The notes beneath the pieces are model-generated. The model was given only the letters and a program-made list of their open reading frames with translations. It was not told the origin of the DNA and made no database searches. From Nocardia sp. NBC_01503 (GTDB lineage Bacteria > Actinomycetota > Actinomycetes > Mycobacteriales > Mycobacteriaceae), in the NCBI RefSeq assembly GCF_036327755.1, contig NZ_CP109596.1:4836001-4900000 (forward strand): DNA of 64,000 bases. Reading direction: 5' to 3'. How positions within the stretch are numbered: the stretch's first letter is position 1; each line of letters opens with the position of its first letter. Shown here piece by piece: positions 51,311-60,755 of this stretch. The position numbers and the translations under genes were made by a program.

Positions 51311-51501
51311 GTCGATGCCCCACCGCGCCGGTCATTTACGCGCGGGTCGCACGCAGGTCAGCGCGTTCCCGCAGTGCAGTAGGGTGGTCGGCGGCCGCGC
51401 GGTCGTGGGGGTTTCAGCGGAATTGTCGGCCCTGGCCCGCGAGTACACCGCGGTGGTCGTGACTGGTGAGGGTGGCGGGACAACGCCGGGATGGGGGAGT
51501 A

Positions 51502-52584
51502 GTGGTCGAACAGCAGCGCGTGGCCGACGTCACCGTGGTGATACCGGGTGGGACGCAGCCGCGCCCGGGGCAATTCGACGCGGAGGGGTCGGGAGAACGG
51601 CCCCGCGGCCGATTCGGACTGCGCTGGGGCGGTCGGCCCGCACGTCGCCGGGGGTGGTTCGGATGGATCGGGGTGGTGCTGGGCTGGATCGCGCTCGCCG
51701 CCGGTCTGACCGGTGTCGGTCTGCACTACAGCTCGGGGTCGTCGAAGGCACTGGTGCTCGCGGCGTCGTTCGCGTCGTATCTGATGATCGGTGCGGTTCT
51801 CGGACTGCTGATCCTGTTGCTCGCCCGGGCGTGGCGCAGTGCGATCGCCGCCACACTCGTGACCGCCGCCGCGCTGTGGTCGCAGCTGCCGATGCTGTGG
51901 CCGGACGGTAGCGCCCCGCCGGGTGTGGATGTGGCCGTCATGCAGTCGAATCTGCTGTTCGGTCTGGCGGACGCGGACGCGGTGGTGCGGGCCGTGCGGG
52001 AGAATCGCGTCGAGGCGCTGACCCTCGAGGAGCTGACACCCGAGATCGTCACCCGGCTGGACAACGCGGGCATCGCGGAGGTCCTGCCGTACCGGTACCT
52101 CGAGCCCGCGCAGGGCGGTCAGGGCTCGGGCATTCTCAGCCGCTATCCCCTGGAGTCGGGTGCCAAGCTCACCGGTTTCCTGCTGAACAATGTGCGCGCC
52201 ACCATGATTCACCCGGACCTGGGCCGGGTCGAGGTCTTCCAATTCCATCCCATCCCACCGAATCTCGACTTCGGCGCCTGGACCGATGAACTACGCACCA
52301 TCGGCGACCTGCTCGACCGGCAGCCCGGAAAGGTCATTGTCGGCGGCGATTTCAACTCCACCTTCGACCACTCCGCGTACCGGAACCTGTTGAACGACAG
52401 GTACGCCGACGCCGCCGAACTCCTCGGCGTGGGCGCGCTTCCCACCTGGCCGAACGATCGGGCCTGGGGTCCACTACTCGGCCTGGATCGGGTACTGGTC
52501 GCGGGCGGGCACGCCACCGAGATCCGTTCACTCACAATTCCGCGATCCGATCACCGCGCAGTCGTTGCACGCCTGTGTCTCTGA
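51502..52584 (+). CDS. membrane-anchored endonuclease/exonuclease/phosphatase-family protein
   Basis: The 360-residue protein has about three membrane helices in the first 130 residues (WIGVVLGWIALAAGLTGVGL; ASFASYLMIGAVLGLLILLLA; IAATLVTAAALWSQL) and then an EEP domain outside the membrane: VAVMQSNLLF, LEELTPEIVTRL, GQGSGILSRYPL, FQFHPIPP, GGDFNSTFDHSAY and SDHRAVVARL. The catalytic Glu, Asp and His are present. It probably hydrolyses a phosphodiester such as sphingomyelin-like lipids or nucleic acid. Start GTG 51502 follows GGGGGAG; GTG 51466 is possible. A terminator follows. Confidence 0.85.
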   Translation: MVEQQRVADVTVVIPGGTQPRPGQFDAEGSGERPRGRFGLRWGGRPARRRGWFGWIGVVLGWIALAAGLTGVGLHYSSGSSKALVLAASFASYLMIGAVLGLLILLLARAWRSAIAATLVTAAALWSQLPMLWPDGSAPPGVDVAVMQSNLLFGLADADAVVRAVRENRVEALTLEELTPEIVTRLDNAGIAEVLPYRYLEPAQGGQGSGILSRYPLESGAKLTGFLLNNVRATMIHPDLGRVEVFQFHPIPPNLDFGAWTDELRTIGDLLDRQPGKVIVGGDFNSTFDHSAYRNLLNDRYADAAELLGVGALPTWPNDRAWGPLLGLDRVLVAGGHATEIRSLTIPRSDHRAVVARLCL

Positions 52585-52674
52585 GCGCTACAACGAGAGG
52601 AACCCGCATCGCCGTCCGCGATCGCGGACCGGGTGCGAGACGGTGACAGCGCCTACAAATAGCCGAGACACCTT

Positions 52675-52705
52675 GCGCCGGAGCCCATTCGAAGGGCTCC
52701 GGCGC
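52675..52705. terminator. bidirectional terminator between convergent genes
   Basis: Perfect 12-base arms (GCGCCGGAGCCC 52675-52686; GGGCTCCGGCGC 52694-52705) with a 7-base loop sit between the EEP gene and the lipase gene. Confidence 0.75.
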
Positions 52706-52713
52706 CGGCTGAA

Positions 52714-53553
52714 TCAGGCCGAGGCGATATGCGCGTCGAGCCAGTTCACCAGATCGGTGATGACCTTGTCCTGCTCGGGCTCGTTGTAGATCTCGTGGAA
52801 CAGACCGTCATAGCGGATGACGGTCTTGTCCTTGGAGGCCGCGTCCCGCTCCAGCAGATCCGCGCCCTCCGGCGAGGCCAGCCCATCGGCCGCGCCGTGC
52901 TGCACCAGCAGCGGAGCGGTCAGCTGATTCAGATGCGAGAGCACATACGTTCCGGCCCTGAGCATTTCGGCGGCGGTGCGGGCGGGCACCCCACCGTGAT
53001 ACACCAGCGGATCGGTGTCGTAGGCGCGCACCACCTCGGGATCGCGGCTCACCAATTTCGAATCCAGCTTCACCACGGGCAGTGTCGGCGCGAGTTTGGA
53101 GACGATCGGCGCGAACAGTCGCTGCACCGCATTGCCCGCGTCGACCACGATCGCCGGACCCGACAGCACCACCCCGGCGACATCGAGGGGCGCGCGCGTC
53201 GCGAGATAGGCGACGGTGAGCCCGCCCATACTGTGCCCGATCACGAACCGCGGCAGTCCGGGATGCTCCCGCGCGGCGATATCCAGCAGCGACCGCACAT
53301 TGTCAGCGGCACCGTCGAGCGAGACGACATTCGCCTTCCCGCCCTCGGAACGCCCGTGCCCGGTGTGGTCGAGCGCGTAGGCCGCGACTCCGGCGTCGTT
53401 CAAACGCTCGGCCACATGCGCGTACCGCCCGGAATGCTCCGCGTACCCGTGCACGATCACCGCCACGGCCCGCGGTTCGCCCTCGGGCAGCCAGGCCTGC
53501 CAGAACACCCGCCCCGCACTGCCCTGGAACTCGCCGGTCTCGTTTCGGGTCAT
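52714..53553 (-). CDS. monoacylglycerol lipase-like alpha/beta hydrolase
   Basis: The 279-residue enzyme has VHGYAEHSGRYAHVAERL near the N-terminus (family hallmark), GHSMGGLTVAYLA with Ser about 112, an Asp in VQHGAADGLASPEGA and His in YDGLFHEIYNEPEQD. It is of the Rv0183/monoacylglycerol lipase type, cleaving monoglycerides to fatty acid and glycerol. ATG 53553 sits about 6 bases after GAGGGA; the next ATG (53556) is one codon earlier. The upstream M20 gene lies 31 bases away on the same strand. Confidence 0.93.
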   Translation of the reverse strand: MTRNETGEFQGSAGRVFWQAWLPEGEPRAVAVIVHGYAEHSGRYAHVAERLNDAGVAAYALDHTGHGRSEGGKANVVSLDGAADNVRSLLDIAAREHPGLPRFVIGHSMGGLTVAYLATRAPLDVAGVVLSGPAIVVDAGNAVQRLFAPIVSKLAPTLPVVKLDSKLVSRDPEVVRAYDTDPLVYHGGVPARTAAEMLRAGTYVLSHLNQLTAPLLVQHGAADGLASPEGADLLERDAASKDKTVIRYDGLFHEIYNEPEQDKVITDLVNWLDAHIASA

Positions 53554-53584
53554 CATCGCTCCCTCTGGTCGAATATCCGCCGGG

Positions 53585-54967
53585 TCATTCTCGCACCCGA
53601 GGTTGGGCGAGGCGGTCGATGAGTCGCCGATTGAAGGTGATCAGGCGGGCGTAGTTGGCGCGGGAGAGGCGTTCGTCGGTGCCGTGGATGCGCTCCAGAT
53701 CGTGTGCGGTCAGCACGATGGGGGCGAAGTTGCAGCGGGTGGCGGCGAGATCGTCGTAGTAGCGGGAGTCGGTCGCGCCGGGGACCATGCCGACGGTGAC
53801 GGCGGTATCCGGGACCACCTCGCGGGTGAGATCGGCGATCAGGTCGAAGAGCGGTCCGGCGGCCGGATCGGGGGAGGGCTCGGACGCGGTGCCGACGAGT
53901 TCGACGGTCACCTGTTCGTCGCGGACCACGCGGCGGCAGTGCGCGAGCACATCGTCGACCGAATCGCCGGGCAGAATACGGAAATTCACGAAGGCCTCGG
54001 CGCGCTGCGGCAGCACATTCGGCTTCACGCCACCGTGGATCATGGTGGGCGCGGTGGTGGTGCGCACCAGCGCCTCGGTGGTCGGCCGGGCCGCCAGCAC
54101 CCGGGCCACCGCCGGGCCCGCGACCCCGACCAGGCCGAGTAGGGTGCGGCGCGGTTCGGACATGACACTCCGGAGCCGGGTGAGCATGTCGAGCGTCACC
54201 GGTGTCAGGCGCAGCGGGAACGGATGATCCTGGAGCCGGGCCACCGCCCGCGCCAGCCGCCCAACGGCGGTCTGGCGACCGGGCATGGAGGAGTGCCCGC
54301 CGATGGCGGTCACCGCGAGCCGGATGGTGGCGAAACCCTTCTCGCCCACCATGATCGTGGCGACCGGGACGCCCACACCCGGTGCGACTCCGGTGGTGAC
54401 GACTCCGCCCTCGTCCAGCAGCAGCTCCGCGCGCACCCCGGCCGCGCGCAAGCGCGCGGACATGCGTCCGGCTCCGGCGAGCCCGAACACCTCTTCATCG
54501 TGTCCGAAGGCCAAATACACTGTCCCGCTGGGCTGTACGCCCGCAGCCAGCGCGGATTCGACGGCCTCCAGTATGGCCATCACCCGGCTCTTGTCGTCGA
54601 TGGCGCCGCGCCCCCAGATGAATTCGTCATCCACCACACCGGCGAAGGGTGGATGCGTCCAGCCCCGCTCGTCATCGACGGGTACGACGTCCATATGGCC
54701 GAGCAGGATCGCCGCGACCCGCTCCGGGGTCTCGGGGTCGGCCCCGGCCCACCGGTAGAGGCGGGCGTGCCCGAACCGCTCGAGCTGGAGGTGCCGGTGC
54801 ACCAGCGGGAAGCAGGCTTCGAGATGGGCTGTGAGCCGGTCGAATTCGCTGGTGTCGGTCTCGGCGGGATCCTCCCGGGAGATGGTCACGCAACGGAGCG
54901 CCGCGCCCAGCCGCTCGGCGGTGGCATCGTCCACCGTGGGGGTGCTGCCGGGTGCGGTCCGTGTCAT
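53585..54967 (-). CDS. M20-family metallopeptidase (carboxypeptidase-like)
   Basis: The 460-residue protein has LLGHMDVVPVDDERGWTHPPF, GRGAIDDKSRVMAILEAVE, FGHDEEVFGLAGAG, and the dimerisation domain with GGHSSMPGRQTAVGRLARAV, the expected metal ligands His, Asp, Glu. It likely removes an acyl or amino-acid group from a peptide or N-acyl substrate. The ATG overlaps the CocE/NonD gene stop (TCAT), so both are translated as a unit. A Ser/Asp-rich C-terminus ends in Arg. Confidence 0.9.
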   Translation of the reverse strand: MTRTAPGSTPTVDDATAERLGAALRCVTISREDPAETDTSEFDRLTAHLEACFPLVHRHLQLERFGHARLYRWAGADPETPERVAAILLGHMDVVPVDDERGWTHPPFAGVVDDEFIWGRGAIDDKSRVMAILEAVESALAAGVQPSGTVYLAFGHDEEVFGLAGAGRMSARLRAAGVRAELLLDEGGVVTTGVAPGVGVPVATIMVGEKGFATIRLAVTAIGGHSSMPGRQTAVGRLARAVARLQDHPFPLRLTPVTLDMLTRLRSVMSEPRRTLLGLVGVAGPAVARVLAARPTTEALVRTTTAPTMIHGGVKPNVLPQRAEAFVNFRILPGDSVDDVLAHCRRVVRDEQVTVELVGTASEPSPDPAAGPLFDLIADLTREVVPDTAVTVGMVPGATDSRYYDDLAATRCNFAPIVLTAHDLERIHGTDERLSRANYARLITFNRRLIDRLAQPRVRE

Positions 54968-56625
54968 CGATCACCTGTCCTGGGCGGGAAGTCGATGTTC
55001 ACTGTCGCATTGTTCAGTGCGTCGGCGGGTACCGCGATCCACTTTTCATTGCGCCACTTCGGAATCCCCTCGGAGATCCCGCCCGGCAGATCCGGGGTGC
55101 GCACCGCCGTGAGCAGCGGCAGCTGTACGCGCGCCGCGGTGACGGTGACCTTGGCGAGTGAGGGGATATGCGCCCACACATCATCGAGGACATCGGTGAT
55201 GCGGAAGGCGATGCGATGCCCGGCCGCGATCGGCCAATCCTGTGCGAGCAGCCGCAGCTGAGTGGTCGGGGTGGCGGGTGCGATGCCGCGGGTGATCACC
55301 GTGCCGCGCCCGCTCGGGTCCACGTCGTACATCTCCACGGTGACGCTCGCCTGCGGCGGTCCGTCCACGCTGAGGGTCGCGGTCGTGGTACCCGAGAGGT
55401 GCTGATCCTGCGCCAAAGGCTGGCTCACCGACCAGATTTCGCGATCCGCGCCCGGAATCAGCCCGCGATCGGTGTACGTCCCGGTGCGCAGATCCACCGG
55501 TACCTGCCGCATATCGGCGGGCGGCCACTGGTTTTCGGACCGCCACCGACCGTCGAACTGCCCGACCGTGATTCGTGGTCCGGGCACCTGAACATCCTTG
55601 CCCGCCACCAGCCGATCGAAGAAGGCCACCAGCTCTGAGGTGAATTGCGGTGTGCCGCACTTGTCCTCGCAGGTGCGATGCCCCCACTGTCCGAACCAGG
55701 CCCGGTGCTCACCCGGGCCGAGCTGATTCCAGAGTTGGAAGACGCGATCCGGTTTGGTGTTGTAGTCGATGAAGCCCTGGCCGAGGAAGAGCGGAATGGT
55801 GTTGCCGCGCAGCTTGGCCACCAGATCCCGGTCCTGCCAGAACGCCGACGAGTCATCGTGATTCTCGGTCTGCGCGGCGAGGCTCTCATAGCACGCGGGA
55901 TCGATGCTGACCGCATTCGCCTGATACTCCGGGGAATCGTCCCAGCGCGCCGGAGTGGAGGCGATGAGTAGATGCTCCAGCCCCGCGAAATCCCCCGGCC
56001 GCACCCCGGTTTCGGTAACCGGCTTTCCGGAGAACTTCCAGGCGATGCCCTGCATGTACAGGTACGCGTTCGGATCCGGCACCGGTTCGAACGCCGCCAC
56101 CGCCGCCAGCCCGGCGGGTTTCTCCGACAACCCCATCAACCCGGTCCACGCCTCATAGGACACACCCATCAACCCGACCTTGCCGGTGGACCAGGACTGC
56201 CCGGCCGCCCACTCCACCGCGGTCTTCACATCGGATCGCTCACCCGGCCCGCCGAAATCCGGGCAGCCGTTGGAGCCGCCGTAACCGCGCAGATCCACGA
56301 TCACATAGGTGTATCCGGCGGCCAGCAGCGTCGACACCGGCAGATTCTCGGTGGACGGCCCGCCCTCGAGCCGCGGTGCGGTGAGGTACGCCAAGTGTGA
56401 GCGATACGGGCTGACGGTCATGATCACCGGCGTCTTCGCATCGTCGGCGATACCCGAGGGCCGCAGGATATCGGCGTGCAACCGTGTCCCGTCGGCCGCG
56501 GTGATGTACTCCTGCTTCCACACAAACCCCTGATCAGCGACCGCGCGCCCCGGAACCGCCACCACACCCAGCACCAGCAGCAGCCCGACCAGGGCTCGCC
56601 ACAACACCATCCGCATGCTCACCAT
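54964..56625 (-). CDS. secreted CocE/NonD-family hydrolase
   Basis: The 553-residue protein has a signal peptide (LLLVLGVVAVPGRAVADQ), the alpha/beta core with MTVSPYRSH, VIVDLRGYGGSNG, MGVSYEAW (Ser), the acidic Asp in GFIDYNTKPD and His in GQWGHRTCED, and the C-terminal jelly-roll DIADV-like domain (GREIWSVSQPL...HRIAFRITDVL). It is probably an X-Pro dipeptidyl- or acyl-ester hydrolase acting outside the membrane. The GTG/ATG options at 56625 and 56616 are close; 56625 follows AAGGT. It is coupled to the M20 peptidase. Confidence 0.87.
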   Translation of the reverse strand: MVSMRMVLWRALVGLLLVLGVVAVPGRAVADQGFVWKQEYITAADGTRLHADILRPSGIADDAKTPVIMTVSPYRSHLAYLTAPRLEGGPSTENLPVSTLLAAGYTYVIVDLRGYGGSNGCPDFGGPGERSDVKTAVEWAAGQSWSTGKVGLMGVSYEAWTGLMGLSEKPAGLAAVAAFEPVPDPNAYLYMQGIAWKFSGKPVTETGVRPGDFAGLEHLLIASTPARWDDSPEYQANAVSIDPACYESLAAQTENHDDSSAFWQDRDLVAKLRGNTIPLFLGQGFIDYNTKPDRVFQLWNQLGPGEHRAWFGQWGHRTCEDKCGTPQFTSELVAFFDRLVAGKDVQVPGPRITVGQFDGRWRSENQWPPADMRQVPVDLRTGTYTDRGLIPGADREIWSVSQPLAQDQHLSGTTTATLSVDGPPQASVTVEMYDVDPSGRGTVITRGIAPATPTTQLRLLAQDWPIAAGHRIAFRITDVLDDVWAHIPSLAKVTVTAARVQLPLLTAVRTPDLPGGISEGIPKWRNEKWIAVPADALNNATVNIDFPPRTGDR

Positions 56626-56782
56626 AGTGACCTTGGTGCCTGGCGTCAGCGCAGACCAGCCCCCGGAAACAGGGTGTACGGTCCCTGATCGGGCGGTGCA
56701 TATCCGATACCTCGGCCATAATCGTGCTCGAGGCGTCCGAAACCCGGGCAGTCGTACGGGGGTTGGAAAGGCGGGGGAACCG

Positions 56783-58750
56783 GTGGCACTCGAGCCGGGG
56801 TCGGAATTCGCGGGCTATACCGTGCTGGAGCTCGCCGGATCGGGCGGGATGGGCGCGGTGTACCGGATGCGGCATCCGCGACTGCGCACCGATGTGGCGG
56901 TCAAGGTGCTCTCCACGCATGTGGGCGCCGATGCCAAGGTGCGGGCGCGGTTCGAGCGCGAGGCGCGACTCACCGCCGCGCTGCAGCATCCGAATATCGT
57001 GCGCGTACACGACTGCGGTACCGAGGGTGAAACACCCTGGATCGCAATGGACTTCGTGGCCGGTTCGGATGCCGAGCGACTGGTCAGGACCGGGCCGCTG
57101 CCGGTGTATCAGGCCGTGGAGATCGTGCGGCAGGCCGCCGCGGCGCTCGATTACGCGCATGACAAGGGCGTGCTGCATCGCGACGTCAAACCCGCGAATC
57201 TGCTGGTGAGCGAGCATGCCGGGCAGCCGCACGTACAGATCACCGACTTCGGCATCGCGCGCGGGCTGGGTGAACCCGCCACCACCAGCGGATCGGTGCG
57301 GGCGACCTTCGCCTATGCCGCGCCGGAGCAGTTCGGCGGTGGTGCGGTGGATCATCGCGCCGACGTATACGCGCTGGGCTGCACGCTCTTTCACCTGCTC
57401 TGCGGTGCGCTGCCATTCCCGCTGCACACCGTGTACGCGATCGTGAACGCGCATCTGTTCTCCCCGCCGCCGCAGATCACGCAGGTGCGCCCCGGTATGC
57501 CAGAGGGGCTGGACAAGGTCATCGCCACCGCGCTGGCCAAAGCGCCGGGCGACCGCTACGACTCCTGTGGAGCGCTGGCGGCGGCCGCGTTCGCCGCACT
57601 GCGTGAACCGGTGCGCGCCGCGACCACGATTGTGGTTCCGCCGCAACCGGATCCGCCGCATCGGCCGGATACCGGATTGGATCTGCTCGCCCCCGTGACT
57701 CCCGAGCCCGCCGCGCCGCCACCCGGTCGTATGGCGGTCGATCTCATCGGGCACACCGGCCGCGTGCGCGCCATCGCCTTCGATCCGTGGAGCTCACGCA
57801 TCGCCACCGGCGGTGACGATCAGACGGTGCGGATCTGGGATACCCGCTCCGGCAAGCAGATCGGTGATCCGCTGGCGGAGAATCTCGCGGTGCACGCGGT
57901 GGTATTCAGCCCCGACGGCAGTCTGCTCGCCTCGGCGAGCGGACGGAACGCGCGACTGTGGCAGGCCGAGACCGGTCAGCGACTCTGCGACGACGTGTAC
58001 ACCGCGGTGCCGTCCATGCCCGCGTTCAGTCCGGACGCGGCCGTGCTGGCCACCTCGAACAGTCAATCGGTACTGCTCTGGGATACGCACCGGCGCAATG
58101 CCTTCGGCAAGCTGGAGATGCATACCGGTTTCGGCCTCGGCTGTAGCTCGGTGGCCTTCAGCCCGGATGCCACGATTGTCGCGACCGCCCGTCGGGACGA
58201 GGTGATCCTGCGGGATTACCGCAAGGGGGAGTCGCGGCGCGGTTCGCCCTTCGGGGCCGCCCGCGGCACCCTGGAGCATCCGCGTGAACAGGTGCGCCGG
58301 GTCCTGTTCACCCCGGACAGCCGGACTCTGCTCACCGTCAGTGACCGTGCGGCCCGGCTCTGGGATTACGCGGACGACCGGTATCGCGTCGAACTGGTAC
58401 TCCCGATGGAACCGATCGGCATCGACGTCGAGGCGGCGTTCAGCGCCGACGGCAGCAGATTCGCGGTGGCACATCAGGATTGGGTGGTGCTGTGGAATCG
58501 GCACACCGGACAGTCCATCCGCTTCCCACTCGCCGCCGATGCCGGGCCGGTGCGTTCGGTTGCCTTCAGCGCCGACGGCGCCCTGCTGATCGTCGGCAAT
58601 GCCGCGGCGCTGCGACTGTGGGATATCGAGGCGCGGGTTCAGCTCGGCGCGGATGCGGTGCCGCCGGTGGTCTTCGCCCCCGACGGCCGCACTTTCGCTG
58701 CGGCACAGCATGATCGGGTGTGCCTGCGCGATATCAGCGCGCTGCGCTGA
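56783..58750 (+). CDS. Ser/Thr protein kinase with C-terminal WD40 beta-propeller
   Basis: The 655-residue protein has a Hanks-type kinase domain: GSGGMGAVYRM loop (about residue 20), VAVKVL with Lys about 45, HRDVKPANLLV, TDFGIARG, and YAAPEQF; then Pro-rich linker and WD40 repeats from about residue 320 (GHTGRVRAIAFDPWSSRIATGGDDQTVRIWDTR ... LASASGRNARLWQ ... LWDYADDRYRV ... RLWDIEARVQ). No membrane helix lies between kinase and propeller, so it is cytoplasmic, unlike the receptor-type PknB. The GTG 56783 follows GGGGGAAC. It abuts the MpaB gene with no gap, convergently. Confidence 0.93.
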   Translation: MALEPGSEFAGYTVLELAGSGGMGAVYRMRHPRLRTDVAVKVLSTHVGADAKVRARFEREARLTAALQHPNIVRVHDCGTEGETPWIAMDFVAGSDAERLVRTGPLPVYQAVEIVRQAAAALDYAHDKGVLHRDVKPANLLVSEHAGQPHVQITDFGIARGLGEPATTSGSVRATFAYAAPEQFGGGAVDHRADVYALGCTLFHLLCGALPFPLHTVYAIVNAHLFSPPPQITQVRPGMPEGLDKVIATALAKAPGDRYDSCGALAAAAFAALREPVRAATTIVVPPQPDPPHRPDTGLDLLAPVTPEPAAPPPGRMAVDLIGHTGRVRAIAFDPWSSRIATGGDDQTVRIWDTRSGKQIGDPLAENLAVHAVVFSPDGSLLASASGRNARLWQAETGQRLCDDVYTAVPSMPAFSPDAAVLATSNSQSVLLWDTHRRNAFGKLEMHTGFGLGCSSVAFSPDATIVATARRDEVILRDYRKGESRRGSPFGAARGTLEHPREQVRRVLFTPDSRTLLTVSDRAARLWDYADDRYRVELVLPMEPIGIDVEAAFSADGSRFAVAHQDWVVLWNRHTGQSIRFPLAADAGPVRSVAFSADGALLIVGNAAALRLWDIEARVQLGADAVPPVVFAPDGRTFAAAQHDRVCLRDISALR

Positions 58751-59665
58751 TCACATCGGGCGCAGGTCGATGATTCGGCGCAGTCGGGCGCGGTCGCGCT
58801 CGAGGCGGCGCGCCTCGTAGGCGATGGGGAAGTAGCGAACGCGCTCGGGTAGTGCCGGGACGGTGCGGCCGATGACCCAGCTCAGGGCGCGCAGTCTGCG
58901 CTCATCGCTCGAAGTCCAAGTGAGACCGAGCTTTTCCCGAATTACCTCGGGTGTGGTGCCGACGGTGAAGAAGTACTGCATCCGTCCGATGGGAGTTGTG
59001 GCGGCGCGCCAGACCGGGCGCAGCGCCGCGGGAATCTGCTTGGGCGGGGCGATATTCCGGATCACTTTCAGGTAGTCCTGTGCCACATCGGTAGGCTCCA
59101 AATGATTTTCGACCTGATCCCGGAACCAGGGCTCCCATTCGGCGAAGCTGGCGGGAATCTCCTTGGGCGCCACCGAGAAATTGCGCATGAGTTGCACTAC
59201 TTCCTGGTAATACGATTCCTTGGCGTCATCGCTGAGCTTTTCGGTGCAGAAGTATTTGTTGCCCTCGACGAACGCGAAGATCGCGGTGTGCAGCACCCAC
59301 GCCCACGGCCCCGACGACAGCGCCTGATGCTTCACACCGTGTGCGTCGACGGTATTGAGGCTCGCGTGCATGGCGCGCAGGCGATCCGCCTCGGCGAGCG
59401 CCTCATCGCCGCCGTAGATCCACATCATGACCGAGGCGATACTCCGTAGCGCGCGGCCCATCGGATCGGTGCGAAATGACGAATGTTCGTCCACCACAGC
59501 CGCTATGGTCGGCTCCATCGTCTGCAGCAGGAACGCCGATCCGGCGGTCAGCGAGAAGGTGATGAGCCCGGTGTCCTGCCAGATTCGAGTGTCCGGCTCG
59601 AAGGGTCGGCGCTCCGGTCGGGCTCCCCGGTTCGCATGATCGATCGGCGCTACGGCGGCGGTCAT
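58751..59665 (-). CDS. oxygenase MpaB/DUF2236 family protein
   Basis: The 304-residue protein matches DUF2236/MpaB: FSLTAGSAFLLQTMEPTIAAVVDEHSSF near the N-terminus, the conserved HASLNTVDAHGVKHQALSSGPWAWVLHTAIF with His residues near 100-125, and MQYFFTVGTTPEVIREKLGLTW. The family includes latex-clearing and MpaB' oxygenases with heme or metal centres. The substrate is unknown. It ends adjacent to the kinase gene stop (no intervening base). Confidence 0.88.
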   Translation of the reverse strand: MTAAVAPIDHANRGARPERRPFEPDTRIWQDTGLITFSLTAGSAFLLQTMEPTIAAVVDEHSSFRTDPMGRALRSIASVMMWIYGGDEALAEADRLRAMHASLNTVDAHGVKHQALSSGPWAWVLHTAIFAFVEGNKYFCTEKLSDDAKESYYQEVVQLMRNFSVAPKEIPASFAEWEPWFRDQVENHLEPTDVAQDYLKVIRNIAPPKQIPAALRPVWRAATTPIGRMQYFFTVGTTPEVIREKLGLTWTSSDERRLRALSWVIGRTVPALPERVRYFPIAYEARRLERDRARLRRIIDLRPM

Positions 59666-59950
59666 GGTGATCTCCTTTGATCACGGTCCCGTCGAAGCGC
59701 CACGCCTCGACAGAATGAGAGAGTTGCATTCGAATCTTCTCATCTTGTCGTCCCGGTGGCAACCGCCTCAGCGGTTCAGTATGTGCGCGATCGGTGCCCG
59801 GCCCATCAACTGGCCGCCATGGCCGCCGACCGGAAAAACCCCGCCGCGGCGAACTCGGCCTGCCCGCCCGGCCTGAACGTCGTTCACGCCGATTGATCGC
59901 CCACGTGCCGTTTCTTCACGAGAGATTAACGGCCACCTGGTCTTTTGATT
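59666..59950. other. intergenic gap without a recognised gene
   Basis: Between the MpaB start and the palindrome at 59950 there is no gene with a credible start and codon use. Open frames on the minus strand run antisense to the small gene at 59997 and look like chance. Confidence 0.45.
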
Positions 59951-59967
59951 GAGAGAATGTTCTCTCA
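59950..59967. promoter_or_regulatory. 18-bp palindromic operator
   Basis: TGAGAGAATGTTCTCTCA at 59950-59967 is a perfect inverted repeat with 8-base arms around TG, 30 bases before the ATG at 59997. TetR-type repressors commonly bind such sites. It could control the small gene or, at greater distance, MpaB. Confidence 0.6.
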
Positions 59968-59996
59968 GGTGCAATGGATTCGAGAACGGGAGTGAT

Positions 59997-60122
59997 ATGG
60001 CGGCGGTACGCATTCTTCGGGAATTCCTTGCGCGACACAGCTTTACGGCGGACGAACGCGCCGCGCACGCGCTCGGATTCGGTCCGCTCGCAGTTCTCGG
60101 CACCGTCGACCACCGGCGGTAG
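59997..60122 (+). CDS. 41-residue hypothetical protein
   Basis: ATG 59997 has GGGAG about 5 bases before it and opens a frame of 41 residues: a start AVRILREFLARHSFTADERAAHALGF followed by a short GPLAVLGTVDHRR end. The N-terminal part looks like a helix with acidic/basic alternation. Family not recognised. Support: ribosome site and the palindrome upstream. Confidence 0.5.
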   Translation: MAAVRILREFLARHSFTADERAAHALGFGPLAVLGTVDHRR

Positions 60123-60262
60123 CCGAAGATCGGCCCCCGCGGTGATCAGGAGGCATTCCTGGTTTGGATCACAAGTGCGCCATCATTATTCGGTGACCCA
60201 GACGATCTGACGGCGTATGATCGGCCAGGATGGGCACCCGGGGGCAGTACGAACAAAAGGTA

Positions 60263-60697
60263 ATGACCGACTGGGACGTGTTCGCCAGAGCGCTGGGGCG
60301 CACACTTACCGAATTACCTTCGCGCGCCACCCTGATCATTACCTCCACCGGAAACCGATACGTTCAGTTCCAGCAGTTCGACATCCGACTATCGGCCGAG
60401 CTCACCGGTAATTACTATCTCGCCGAACCCATTCCGGAGTCAGCCGCACAGCGCCTACGCGAACTCGGCTGGACCGCCCCCGTCATGCAGCGTGAAATAG
60501 AGAACTGGCGGCATACGCTGCTCTGGCCCATCCCTCCGAGCCGCCTGATCGACCTCGCCCGCTCGGTGGTGATCGGCCTGCGCGACGCCCTCGGCATCGC
60601 TACCCCCGGCGAACTCCGCGCCACCGGCTGGACCGAAGCCTCCGGCGATCTCGACCTCAGCGCCCTGGGTCCCATAGCCCGCCGCGGCCTCGGCTGA
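60263..60697 (+). CDS. TY-Chap (YbjN/CesT-like chaperone) domain protein
   Basis: The 144-residue protein has W at the start, then FARALGRTLTELP, LIITSTGNRYVQFQQFDIRLSAEL, GNYYLAEPIPESAAQRLRELGWTAPVM, ENWRHTLLWPIP and a helical end, the pattern of the YbjN/CesT/TY-Chap family of small chaperone-like proteins, often seen near type VII or toxin genes. Start is uncertain: ATG 60263 is used; ATG 60230 is in frame. No partner gene is adjacent. Confidence 0.65.
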   Translation: MTDWDVFARALGRTLTELPSRATLIITSTGNRYVQFQQFDIRLSAELTGNYYLAEPIPESAAQRLRELGWTAPVMQREIENWRHTLLWPIPPSRLIDLARSVVIGLRDALGIATPGELRATGWTEASGDLDLSALGPIARRGLG

Positions 60698-60755
60698 GCA
60701 CTCCTTCGCATCGCCGAATCCGAACGCGCGCCCCGACTTCCGACGCAATCCTCCC

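Noticed and set aside
59768..60113. Minus-strand open frames of 65 and 111 residues
   Set aside because: They lie antisense to the small gene with a good ribosome site and have no ribosome site of their own.
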